From ZC4RG17 sp036259475 (GTDB lineage: Bacteria > Actinomycetota > Acidimicrobiia > Spongiisociales > ZC4RG35), in the NCBI GenBank assembly GCA_036259475.1, contig DATABS010000088.1, positions 1 through 31,069 on the forward strand: 31,069 bases of DNA, read 5' to 3'. This document shows positions 13,677 through 21,516 of the stretch, in pieces. Under the pieces are notes generated by a model. That model was not told where the DNA came from. It did not search any database and saw only the letters and a list, made by a program, of their open reading frames with translations. Each line of letters opens with the position of its first letter. The stretch's first letter is position 1. The position numbers and the translations under genes were made by a program.

Positions 13677-14849
13677 CTAGCGATCGAAGTGAGGCTTGGC
13701 GCGCACCATGAGCCAGGAGCCCGCTGCCGCCAGCGCGGCCGCGCCCGCCCACGCCGCTTCGAACGACACGCCCTGAGCGGCGGCCCCGAAGGCGAGCGGG
13801 CCGACGGCGTTGCCGATCGCCAGGCCGGTCAGGCCGATTCCCGCCACCGCTCCCGGGGAGGAGGGACTGGCCCGGACCAGCGACAGGAAGAGGAGCCCCG
13901 ACCATCCCCATCCGCCCGAGAAGGCACCCAGCGTGCCGACGACGAGCAGCAGGGTGCTACCGGTTGCCGCCAGGGCGATGGTCGCGGCGCCGATCGCCAT
14001 CAGTCCGGCGATCGTGCCGAGTTGAGGGCCAGGTCGTCGGTCGGCCCGAATGCCGGTTCCGAGGCGGGTGAGGATCCCCCCCACACTCCCGGCGGCGAGG
14101 AGAAGGCCGGCCGGGCCGGGAGCCATCCCCATCGCCACCGCGCTCTCCGTGAGGAAGACGCCGATTCCGCTGGCCGCGGTCGATCCCAGGGCGGCGGCGG
14201 CCGCCACCGTCACAACCGCCCGACGCGGAGGCGGCGTGACCGGCTCCCGGGCCGGGCCGTCGACGGACCCCTTCATGTCGACGCGGGGAAGCAGCACGAT
14301 CAACCCCACCAGAGGAAGCGCCCCGATCAAGAGAGCCCACCTCCAGCCCAGCGTGAGGGCGATGGCCGGGACAGCCACCCCGGCCGCGAGCGTGGCGGCC
14401 GGCACCGACGCCTCCTTCAGCCCGAACGCGAAACCATGGCGCCGTGAGGGAATGGTGCGGGTGATGAGGATGGCCAGCCCGGGATCCATGAACGAGAACG
14501 AGACGCCGGCAAGGCCCAAGAAGGCGGCCAGGGTTCCCCAGCCTCGGGCGAACAGAGCGATCCCGGCCAGTGCCAGAGAGCTCAGGATCCCGCCGACGAG
14601 GATGGCGCCGCGGGCTCCCATCCGGTCCGAAAGCCTTCCGCCCAACGGTCCGAGAGCGGCGCCGATGAGGAAGGTTCCCGTAACGGCGGCACCGAGCTCA
14701 GTCTCGGTGAAGCCGAGCTCGTCGCGAATCTGAACGGCGAGGCCACCGACGAGGAACACCGGGAGGGCCGCCAGGGAGAGGCCACAGGCCACCACGGTCA
14801 GCGCCAGGGTGGAGCGAGGGGCCGTCAGGGGCTGACTGCCCGGGGTCAC
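13677..14849 (-). CDS. MFS transporter, last gene of the sox-like operon
   Basis: A 390-residue major facilitator protein with about 12 membrane helices. The loop between helices 2 and 3 has the family signature GGRLSDRMGARGAILVG. GFAFGLKEASVPAATLAAG (in the first half) and GIGLTGLAIGNAVGPLAFG (near the end) line the presumed channel. The GTG start at 14849 overlaps the soxD stop as GTGA, so it is coupled to the sarcosine-oxidase-like genes; uptake of their substrate is a reasonable guess. A longer frame to 14918 runs inside soxD and is rejected. The specific solute is unknown. Confidence 0.88.
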   Translation of the reverse strand: MTPGSQPLTAPRSTLALTVVACGLSLAALPVFLVGGLAVQIRDELGFTETELGAAVTGTFLIGAALGPLGGRLSDRMGARGAILVGGILSSLALAGIALFARGWGTLAAFLGLAGVSFSFMDPGLAILITRTIPSRRHGFAFGLKEASVPAATLAAGVAVPAIALTLGWRWALLIGALPLVGLIVLLPRVDMKGSVDGPAREPVTPPPRRAVVTVAAAAALGSTAASGIGVFLTESAVAMGMAPGPAGLLLAAGSVGGILTRLGTGIRADRRPGPQLGTIAGLMAIGAATIALAATGSTLLLVVGTLGAFSGGWGWSGLLFLSLVRASPSSPGAVAGIGLTGLAIGNAVGPLAFGAAAQGVSFEAAWAGAAALAAAGSWLMVRAKPHFDR

Positions 14850-15079
14850 ACCCACTCGTCGGTGCTGCGGTCCCGGGTGAGATACGTCCAGCGACGACAG
14901 CCGAAAGCATGGAACCATGCCTCCTGTGCCGCTCCCGCCGGGTTGGAGCGCATGAAAACCCTATCGACGTCACGCTCCTCGGGGTCTGTGATCGAGTCGG
15001 GCACCCCCGGCACTTCTCCGTAGAGAAACTCCTCTACCGAGCGGCGGCCGCAATGCGAGCAGGGAACCATCAGGGCCAT
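14846..15079 (-). CDS. soxD: Sarcosine oxidase delta subunit-like protein
   Basis: A 77-residue protein matching heterotetrameric sarcosine oxidase subunit delta: it starts MALMVPCSHCG, continues with VEEFLYG, and ends AWFHAFGCRRWTYLTRDRSTDEW. The two N-terminal cysteines with the histidine and cysteine of HAFGC are the zinc ligands in the family. Delta binds Zn and stabilises the alpha subunit. ATG 15079 lies one base after the soxB stop, and the stop overlaps the MFS start. Longer in-frame starts at 15106 and 15139 run into soxB and lack homology. Confidence 0.9.
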   Translation of the reverse strand: MALMVPCSHCGRRSVEEFLYGEVPGVPDSITDPEERDVDRVFMRSNPAGAAQEAWFHAFGCRRWTYLTRDRSTDEWV

Positions 15080-15080
15080 C

Positions 15081-16292
15081 TCAGTGAGTCCCGGCCGATC
15101 CGGCATCCGACATGATCCGATCCCGGGTGAAGCGGTCATACGAGAAGGGGGCTATCAGGTCGGGGGTCTGTCCGGTGGCGATCAACTCAGCCAGCTGCTC
15201 GCCGCCGGCCGGTATCGCCTTGAATCCCCAGGTGCCCCAGCCCGTGGAGATCAGGAACCCGTCGACCGGCGTCACTCCCATGATCGGCGAGGCGTCCGGT
15301 GAGATGTCGCAGACGCCCGCCCATTGGCGCAGTATGCGTAGTCGCCCCAGGAACGGAAGGTAGGCGATGGCCTTGGCGGAGCAGCCCGCCAAGAGGTCGA
15401 ATGTGGTGCCGTAGGAATACCCGGGAGCCCTCTCGTACTCGGCGCCGATCAGCATCTCACCCCGCGCGGTCTGGCTCACGTAGAAAGGAAGCTCGAGGGA
15501 GCCGACGATGAGCGGGAAAGACTGGCGGTAGTGGTTGGTGACGTAGGCCTGCAGTGGGTGAGACACCACGGGCAGCCGCAGCCCCACCATTCCGGCGATG
15601 ATGCTGGCGTGACCGCCGACAGCACTGACCACCACGTCGGCGGCGATCCGTCCCCGGTTCGTCTCGACCCCGGTCACCCGCCCCCGCGCCATCGTGATGC
15701 CGGTCACCTCGGTGCGCTGCTGGACGCCGACGCCGGCGCTCATCGCTCCTTCCGCCAATGCCCACACCACCCGGTCGTGGCGGGCAGTGGCGGCCCGGAG
15801 GTGATACGAGGCGCCCAGGACGGGGTATCCGCTGCCACCTCCGGTCAGGTCGATCTCCGGAACCAACGCCTCTATCTCCTCAGGAGTGATGAATACGGTC
15901 TCGGCCCCCGAGGCGGTGTTCATCACCGCCCGCTTCTTCTCTCCGCGCACCCCCGCCTCGGAGTGGACCAGCCAGATGAGGCCCTTCTCGGTGTGCATGA
16001 TCCACCGGCCGGTCTCGTCTTCCAGTCGCCGGTACAGGTCGAGGCTGTGCTGGTAGAAACGGATCGCCTCGGGGATGCCGTAGTTGGCGCGGATGACGGT
16101 GGTGTTGCGACCGGTGTTGCCCGAACCGATGTAGCCCCGCTCCAGCACGGCAACGTTTCTGATGCCGTGCCGGGTGGCGAGGTGATAGGCGGTGGAAAGG
16201 CCGTGTCCGCCACCGCCGATGATCACCACGTCGTAGCTGGGTTTCAGCTCGTGCCATTCGAGGCGGACGCGGCTCTCGATGAACTCATTCAC
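15081..16292 (-). CDS. soxB: Sarcosine oxidase beta subunit-like flavoprotein
   Basis: A 403-residue FAD protein of the DAO/glycine-oxidase fold. The dinucleotide motif IIGGGGHGLSTAYHLA begins at residue 24, with the second motif GNTGRNTTVIRANYG near 58-72. H172 in TARHD corresponds to the histidine that holds covalent FMN in Corynebacterium heterotetrameric sarcosine oxidase (known there as beta His173). STGWGTWGFKAIPAGG near the end closes the FAD site. The beta subunit oxidises the N-methyl amino acid. GTG 16292 overlaps the gamma-subunit stop as GTGA. Assignment to the family is firm; sarcosine as the real substrate is not proven. Confidence 0.93.
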   Translation of the reverse strand: MNEFIESRVRLEWHELKPSYDVVIIGGGGHGLSTAYHLATRHGIRNVAVLERGYIGSGNTGRNTTVIRANYGIPEAIRFYQHSLDLYRRLEDETGRWIMHTEKGLIWLVHSEAGVRGEKKRAVMNTASGAETVFITPEEIEALVPEIDLTGGGSGYPVLGASYHLRAATARHDRVVWALAEGAMSAGVGVQQRTEVTGITMARGRVTGVETNRGRIAADVVVSAVGGHASIIAGMVGLRLPVVSHPLQAYVTNHYRQSFPLIVGSLELPFYVSQTARGEMLIGAEYERAPGYSYGTTFDLLAGCSAKAIAYLPFLGRLRILRQWAGVCDISPDASPIMGVTPVDGFLISTGWGTWGFKAIPAGGEQLAELIATGQTPDLIAPFSYDRFTRDRIMSDAGSAGTH

Positions 16293-16672
16293 AGGCGATC
16301 CTCGAGGTCGCGGGATAGAGACGCTCGTGTCACTAGCAGGGCCTGGCCACCGTCGACCCACACCTTGACCGGGAGCCCTGCCGCCATCCCTTGGGCGAAG
16401 TACGCCCTGGTCGTAGGGAGCGGCCACTCCGCTTCTCGTTCCATCCACGCCTCCAGGACCTCGCGCTCCATGGTCACGCCGCAGAAGCCCTCCTCGGGCA
16501 GGATCAGCGCCTCGGGATCGGCGACTTCTACCGAAGCCTCGCCGAGAACCAGCACCTCGTCGTCGGCGAGGGGGAGAACCGGCATTCCATCCGGCCATGC
16601 GGCGGCGGCCAGGGATGAAGGCGATGCCACCACCCGCACGCCGGGGAGGATCTCAGGCGCGGGCACGGGCAC
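16289..16672 (-). CDS. soxG: Sarcosine oxidase gamma subunit-like protein, short
   Basis: A 127-residue protein in the place expected for subunit gamma, between the alpha and beta genes, with overlaps on both sides. DDEVLVLGEASVEVADPEALILPEEGF and the closing FAQGMAAGLPVKVW...LLVTRASLSRDLEDRL are consistent with a small GcvT-like gamma subunit, but it is shorter than the usual 180-200 residues and similarity is weak. Two close GTG starts (16672 and 16666) lie in the 3' end of soxA; the first is used. Gamma takes part in the subunit shell and the folate channel in known enzymes. Confidence 0.65.
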   Translation of the reverse strand: MPVPAPEILPGVRVVASPSSLAAAAWPDGMPVLPLADDEVLVLGEASVEVADPEALILPEEGFCGVTMEREVLEAWMEREAEWPLPTTRAYFAQGMAAGLPVKVWVDGGQALLVTRASLSRDLEDRL

Positions 16673-18839
16673 CCTCCGGATCGTAGAACGGGTGCGGGGC
16701 ATGGCTTGCGACCCGGCCGTCGATGACGACGGTGTCCGGCACCTCGCCGCCGATCAGGTCGACCCATCCCAGCATCACCACGGTGTCGAGGACATGCGAC
16801 CAGGCGGCTGAAGTGACATAGCCGGCCTGGAAGCCGTCGGGGTGGCCTATGGGAGAGCCGTCAACGGGCACCGGGGGGTCCATCGTCAGTCCCACCAATC
16901 GCCGATCGAGCGGTAAGCGACCCGTCCGCTCCAAAGCCTGGCGGCCGACGAAGTCGCCCTTTTCCATCCTCACCGCCCATTCCATGTCCAGGCGGCGGGG
17001 GGTGCTGTCGGGTTCTGTGTCCATCCCCACGATGACGTGGCCCTTCTCCAGACGAAGCGTCTGAAGCGTGAGTAGGCCGTGGGGGCGAACTCCCAAGTCG
17101 GCTCCCAGGCGCATCAGTTCGGACCAGAGCTCCTCGGAGCGGGGGTAGGGATGATGGAGTTCGTACGACACCTCGCCGGTGAAGCTGAGACGGAAGATCC
17201 GGCACGGGACGCCAGCGATCACGGCCTCGGTGTGCCGCATGAAGCGGAGCGCCTCGGAGAGGCCCGCCCGGTCGAGCAACTCCGAGGCGTGGGGCCCCGT
17301 GACGTTGATCGCCCCCAACGAATGAGTCCGGTCCATGATGCGGACATCCGCCTGGGAGCCACGAGCCCAGTCGCGCACCCACGCCTCGGCGAACGACGCT
17401 CCGCCTGAAGTGAACGTGAGAGCGAAGGTGGAATCGTCGAGGCGGGAAATCAGGCCGTCGTCGAGCAGTCCGCCCGACTCGGCCAACAGTAGGGCGTATC
17501 TCGACCGGCCCGCCGCCAGGTCGCCCACCCGGCACGGATACAGATATTCGAGGAACTCGACGGCATCCGGGCCACGCACCAGCATCTTGCCCAACGTGCC
17601 CACGTCTCCCAGAGACACTCGCTCGCGAACGGCGTGGTATTCGCCGTCCGGGTCACCGTATGTCCAGGGCCGCCACCAGCCGCCGACCCGGTCCATCCGG
17701 GCTCCGAGGGAGCGGTGGACGGAGTCGAGCCCGGTCCGGTGGATCGACGGGAGGTGGACCCCGGCGGCGGCCTCTCCCATCGTCATCTGCCGGGCCAGCG
17801 GTCGGGCCGTGAAGGAAGGCTGGAGCGATCCGCCCCGCTCGGCGACGAACGAGCGTAGATAGGGGGCGCAGACTCCGCCCTGGCAGCTTCCGGTCCCGGC
17901 GAGAGTCGCTCGCTTGATCAATTCCAACTCGTGGAAGCCCCGGTCCCACACGAAGTCGAGGTCTCCGACAGTCACTTCCGAGCAGGGGCAGATCACGCCC
18001 TCGTCTGGGCAGGGAGGGATGGTCGGCGAGGAGGCGGCGCCCCCGATAGCTCGCACCTCTCCCGGAACGCCCATCCGCGCCAGCACGTCCCGCGGGTACG
18101 TGCCCAGATCCACCGTGACCGTGTCGCACTCGCGGCGTGTCCGTACACCGGCGGAGTCCTCGACCACTACGGCGTGGACGCGTTGGCGGCCATCGAACCG
18201 CACGAGAGTCCCCGTCACCGACTCGCATTCGACGTCGTCGGGAGGGGGCCCCACCGCGACCACCCGCCCGAGATCCACGCCGGCGCTCGCCAATCGCGAA
18301 GCAGCCGGACGGGTGAGGATTCCAGTCAGGTGGGCGCCGGGAACCACCGGCTGGACATGGGCGGCTCCTGTTGCGACTACGATTTCGTCGGCGAAGTACC
18401 GGACGATCTCCTGACCGCAGCGGGCTACCACCTCCGGGCCGGGATACACCGCCAAGGCTTCGGATCCGAAGGCGACGTCGAGCATCTCGACGACGAGCCC
18501 TTCCCGGCGGAGACGATCCGCCTCGGCTCGCCCGGACGAGCCCCCGCCAACCACGACCGAGTCGACGTGTCGGATCCGGCGGGCGACTTCGTCCCGCTGC
18601 GACCCGGGCGGCATCTCCGGGTAGAGAGAGACGGGAAACGGCTCCACGGACATCCCCTCGGTCGCCTGTGTCTGGCACATCCGCACGTAGGCCACTCCGT
18701 CGACCGTGGCCAGGCAGTTGGGGCAGTCGCCGGCCATACACAGGCAGCCGGCCGGTACTCGACCGGTCCGGGCGAGGGCGGTGAGGATGTCATCGCCGTC
18801 CTCGAAGGCGACGGCCTGGCGGTTGACGAACAACTCCAC
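16653..18839 (-). CDS. soxA: Sarcosine oxidase alpha subunit-like protein with two Fe-S motifs
   Basis: A 728-residue protein, clearly shorter than the 960-1000 residues usual for SoxA. In order: a ferredoxin-like domain (1-70) with C34-x4-C39-x2-C42-x12-C55, the classical [2Fe-2S] pattern; an FAD/NAD Rossmann region (about 92-265, VVVGGGSSG at 95-103), much compacted; a BFD/A3-like segment with C284, C286, C319 and C324; and a GcvT-type folate domain (about 345-728) with INVTGPHASELL, GEVSYELHHP and LRLEKGHV. Two iron-sulfur motifs suggest electrons leave by a chain rather than to O2 alone, as in opine or proline dehydrogenase relatives. GTG 18839 follows the exporter gene by 26 bases; the stop lies within soxG. 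Confidence 0.9.
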   Translation of the reverse strand: MELFVNRQAVAFEDGDDILTALARTGRVPAGCLCMAGDCPNCLATVDGVAYVRMCQTQATEGMSVEPFPVSLYPEMPPGSQRDEVARRIRHVDSVVVGGGSSGRAEADRLRREGLVVEMLDVAFGSEALAVYPGPEVVARCGQEIVRYFADEIVVATGAAHVQPVVPGAHLTGILTRPAASRLASAGVDLGRVVAVGPPPDDVECESVTGTLVRFDGRQRVHAVVVEDSAGVRTRRECDTVTVDLGTYPRDVLARMGVPGEVRAIGGAASSPTIPPCPDEGVICPCSEVTVGDLDFVWDRGFHELELIKRATLAGTGSCQGGVCAPYLRSFVAERGGSLQPSFTARPLARQMTMGEAAAGVHLPSIHRTGLDSVHRSLGARMDRVGGWWRPWTYGDPDGEYHAVRERVSLGDVGTLGKMLVRGPDAVEFLEYLYPCRVGDLAAGRSRYALLLAESGGLLDDGLISRLDDSTFALTFTSGGASFAEAWVRDWARGSQADVRIMDRTHSLGAINVTGPHASELLDRAGLSEALRFMRHTEAVIAGVPCRIFRLSFTGEVSYELHHPYPRSEELWSELMRLGADLGVRPHGLLTLQTLRLEKGHVIVGMDTEPDSTPRRLDMEWAVRMEKGDFVGRQALERTGRLPLDRRLVGLTMDPPVPVDGSPIGHPDGFQAGYVTSAAWSHVLDTVVMLGWVDLIGGEVPDTVVIDGRVASHAPHPFYDPEGARARA

Positions 18840-18865
18840 GTCGCCGGAACCTTAGAAGAAGCCGG

Positions 18866-20344
18866 CTAGTCCTCCCGACGACGGGAAACGACGGGCGGAG
18901 CCTCGACGCCGCAGTGGTAGTTCTCCAGCACCTCGGTGTCATCCGCCTCGCTCAACACCCGACTCCCGATCATGGTCCAGGCGACGATGCCGCCTGCCAC
19001 CGACAGGCCGGCTGCCACCATCATCGCCATCCCGAAGCCGGCGGCGAAGGCCTCGGGGTCTGCGAAGTCGCCTCCGGTGAGTCCACCCAGAACGGGGAGG
19101 GCGGCGACGGCCAGTAGCTGACCGGTCCGGGCGACGGCGTTGTTGACCCCCGACGCCAGGCCGGCGTAACGGTCCTCGACTGCCGCCAAGACGGTGGCGG
19201 TCACGGGCGTCACGGTCAGCGTCAAGCCGACGCCGTAGACGAGCATCGAGGGAAGGATGTCGGTGACGTACCCGGCGTCGGCGCGGATGTTGCCCATCAT
19301 CACGGTGCCCCCGGCCAGCAACAGCGGCCCGATGGTCAGCGGCACCCGCGGACCGATGCGCTGGGCGAGTCGGCCGGCGGCGGGAGAACCGGCGAGAAGC
19401 AGCGCCATGATCGGGATGGTGGACGCCCCGGCGGCAGTGGCGTTGTACCCGACCACGGTCTGGAGGTGAACCACCACCAGGAAGAACACCCCACCCAGGG
19501 CGGCGTACACAACGAAGGTCAGCAGGTTGGCGGCGGTGAACTGGCGGGAGGCGAAGATGCTCAGCGGCAGCATCGGTGCCGCCTTGGACCGCTCGAAGAA
19601 GAAGAACCCCGCCAGGGCGACCAGGCCGGTGGCGCCCACCCCGACTGAGGCCGGAGACCAGCCGGTCTCCGGGTAAGCGATGATCGAGTAGCTGATCGCA
19701 CCAAGGGCGACCACGGCCAACAGTGCGCCCGTTACGTCGAGCGGCTCCGACGTGGGTTCGAAGGACTCGGGAACGTGGCGCAGGCCCACCCAGATCACGA
19801 CCGCCGCCAGCGGGAGGGGCACGAGAAAGATCCATCGCCACCCGAGCCCGTCGATCAGCAGGCCGCCGACCAGGGGACCGACGGCGGCGGCGATGCCCGT
19901 GAGCCCGGACCAGGCTCCGATTGCGGTAGACCGGTCGTCGGGGACGAAGCAGGACTGGATGATGGCCAGGCTCCCCGGCGTGAGTAGCGCCGCCCCCACG
20001 CCCTGCAGCACCCTGGCTCCGATGAGGAACTCGACGTTCGGCGAGACCGCGCAGAGGATCGAGGCGACCGCGAACCAGGCGACTCCCAGCAGATAGAGGC
20101 GTCTCCTGCCGTAGCGGTCACCCAGCGACCCCCCCACGAGGATGAGGGCAGCCAACGTCAACATGTAGCCGTTGAGCACCCACTGGAGAGCCGCCACCCC
20201 GGCGCCCAGGTCGGCACCCAGCGCGGGAAGCGCCACCGAGACGTCGGTGCCGTTGAGCATCGCCACACCGGACCCCATCACGGTGGTCGCCACCACCCAT
20301 TTGCCCTCGGAGGTCTTCAGGGTGAGGAGAGCGCGATCCGTCAT
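18866..20344 (-). CDS. DHA2/EmrB-type MFS transporter
   Basis: A 492-residue transporter with about 14 membrane helices, the number typical of the drug:H+ antiporter 2 group. Motif A reads GGSLGDRYGRRRLYLLG between helices 2 and 3; the antiporter motif C appears as GLTGIAAAVGPLVGGLLID in helix 5, preceded by ARVLQGVGAALLTPGSLAII. A 35-residue cytoplasmic tail ends the protein. ATG 20344 is preceded by TAGGCT six bases upstream (leaderless). It is the first gene of the block leading into soxA with a 26-base gap. It may export a toxic by-product or amine, but the substrate cannot be read from sequence. Confidence 0.9.
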   Translation of the reverse strand: MTDRALLTLKTSEGKWVVATTVMGSGVAMLNGTDVSVALPALGADLGAGVAALQWVLNGYMLTLAALILVGGSLGDRYGRRRLYLLGVAWFAVASILCAVSPNVEFLIGARVLQGVGAALLTPGSLAIIQSCFVPDDRSTAIGAWSGLTGIAAAVGPLVGGLLIDGLGWRWIFLVPLPLAAVVIWVGLRHVPESFEPTSEPLDVTGALLAVVALGAISYSIIAYPETGWSPASVGVGATGLVALAGFFFFERSKAAPMLPLSIFASRQFTAANLLTFVVYAALGGVFFLVVVHLQTVVGYNATAAGASTIPIMALLLAGSPAAGRLAQRIGPRVPLTIGPLLLAGGTVMMGNIRADAGYVTDILPSMLVYGVGLTLTVTPVTATVLAAVEDRYAGLASGVNNAVARTGQLLAVAALPVLGGLTGGDFADPEAFAAGFGMAMMVAAGLSVAGGIVAWTMIGSRVLSEADDTEVLENYHCGVEAPPVVSRRRED

Positions 20345-20350
20345 CGCTCC

Positions 20351-20400
20351 AGCCTAAAGGGGGCCGATCCGCCCCCGATCGGTTTCGCACCCCAGTGCGA
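20351..20400 (-). promoter_or_regulatory. Promoter and two candidate operators of the exporter-sox operon
   Basis: A -10 box TAGGCT (20351-20356) precedes the ATG by six bases. Two perfect inverted repeats lie upstream: CCGATC-7-GATCGG (20364-20382), covering the expected -35, and TCGCAC-CCCA-GTGCGA (20385-20400) just beyond it. Such a layout suits a dimeric repressor. The adjacent cupin regulator would be the natural candidate, but it has lost part of its DNA-binding domain. Confidence 0.5.
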
Positions 20401-20428
20401 GCCTCGACGTCGCTTGGTGCATTGGAGT

Positions 20429-20866
20429 TCAGTCGCGCACGATCCAGAAGAGACGGGCCGGTTCGGGAAGGAAGTTACGCCAGCCGGAGATCGCGTCCCG
20501 CGTGACGAGAAGGGCGTCGCCCGCCCGCATCACGGGTGCCTCTTCGTTGAGCTCGATCTGGACCAGTCCGATGCTGACCATGATCAGTTCCGCTCCTTTG
20601 TGGACCACCGGCGGACCTCCGGCCTCGCCCGGTCCCAGGGTGATCAGGTGCGCCCGAAGCCCCGCGCTCGGGTCGTCGAGCAAGGCGACGATCCCCCGCC
20701 GGGGAGGAATCCGATCCCGCCGCGCCAGGACATAGCCCGTGTCGGGGGAGTGGCCGAAGAGGTCGTCGAGCGATACGGCGAGGGCCTCGGACAGCGTCAG
20801 CAATGTCTCGACCCCGAGACCACGGTGGCCGGCCTCGGCCTGCGAGATGGCGCTGACCGGGGACAT
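20429..20866 (-). pseudogene. XRE-cupin regulator lacking the first HTH helices
   Basis: A frame of 145 residues from the ATG at 20866. It starts inside an XRE helix-turn-helix, at MSPVSAISQAEAGH, which is helix 3, then continues LGVETLLTLSEALAVSLDDLFG. A cupin domain follows (about 45-140), with LGPGEAGGPPVVHKGAELIMVSIG and MRAGDALLVTRDAISGWRN. Intact relatives have about 35 more N-terminal residues forming helices 1 and 2; no frame on this strand upstream of 20866 supplies them. The same frame is open to about 21001 but reads as non-HTH sequence. It probably controlled the adjacent exporter-sox operon. Either a deletion product or a chimeric sequence join. Confidence 0.6.
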
Positions 20867-20869
20867 CCA

Positions 20870-21074
20870 CCGCCTGGGGGCCGCCGCCGGTTCGGAGTGG
20901 CCCCGGGAGTACGCCCGGCTGGTTCGGATACCGGTCAACCTGCGGGTCGACAGCGAACAGAAGATCTTCGACGGCGCCGGGACCGTCGTCGACACCCTCA
21001 AGCCTTACCTGGTCACGATGGCGTCCGGAGTCGGGGGTCGGCTCAGAGCCGTCCTGGCCGGCTTCGGACACTGA
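20870..21074 (+). pseudogene. Possible C-terminal fragment of an unknown gene
   Basis: A plus-strand frame from about 20870 to the TGA at 21074 has protein-like composition (for example LVRIPVNLRVDSEQKIFDG and TLKPYLVTMASGVGG) and begins just where the opposing cupin regulator loses homology. It has no convincing start: the frame continues upstream only through the antisense of the regulator. I do not recognise it. Third-position GC does not decide, because this frame and the regulator frame share their third positions. It also overlaps the end of the PPOX gene by 32 bases. Low confidence. Confidence 0.25.
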
Positions 21075-21498
21075 AGTAGCTGCCCGAGCTCCGCCCCGAC
21101 GCCTGCTCGATGGGGATGCGGATGATCACGGCTGGCTCACTGAAAAAGCTGCTCGGGTTGAGGGGCGAGCCGAGCACATCGCGGTACTTTTCGAGAAATG
21201 CCATGACGATCTCCCGGCTTTCGCGGTCGTCGTCGACGATCTCGGCGTTGCCCCAGACGATGACCGACTCCCAGTCGCCGGTGCTGTCGTCGAAGGCGCT
21301 CACCTCGACACAGCTACGCGGGTTCTGTCGGATGGCCTCGACCCTCCGGCCCGGTCCGGTCCGGATGCAGATGGAGTGTTCGTGCATCACATAAGAGATC
21401 GGCGAGACGTAGGGGTCACCGTCGGAGACGATGCCGAGATGCCCGACGGTGGCCTCCGACAACAATCGCTCGCAGCGCTCGGCGGTGAGGTCGTTCAT
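21043..21498 (-). CDS. Pyridoxamine 5'-phosphate oxidase-family flavin-barrel protein
   Basis: A 151-residue split-barrel protein. LSEATVGHLGIVSDGDPYVSPISYV (residues 13-37), then ICIRTGPGRRVEAIRQNPRSCVEVS and WESVIVWGNAEIVDDD, follow the standard PPOX/PNPOx-like pattern that binds FMN, F420 or haem. Members are frequent in actinobacteria, including the mycobacterial dormancy regulon, which fits the DevR remnant next door. ATG 21498 has no Shine-Dalgarno but a TAATGT box seven bases upstream. The gene looks intact although both neighbours are damaged. Cofactor and substrate are not known. Confidence 0.88.
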   Translation of the reverse strand: MNDLTAERCERLLSEATVGHLGIVSDGDPYVSPISYVMHEHSICIRTGPGRRVEAIRQNPRSCVEVSAFDDSTGDWESVIVWGNAEIVDDDRESREIVMAFLEKYRDVLGSPLNPSSFFSEPAVIIRIPIEQASGRSSGSYFSVRSRPGRL

Positions 21499-21505
21499 CG
21501 CGCCG

Positions 21506-21511
21506 ACATTA
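21506..21511 (-). promoter_or_regulatory. -10 box for leaderless PPOX mRNA
   Basis: TAATGT on the minus strand ends seven bases before the ATG at 21498, with no ribosome site in between. It lies between the DevR stop and the PPOX start, so the PPOX gene can be transcribed independently of the broken DevR gene. Confidence 0.45.
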
Positions 21512-21516
21512 CCGAC

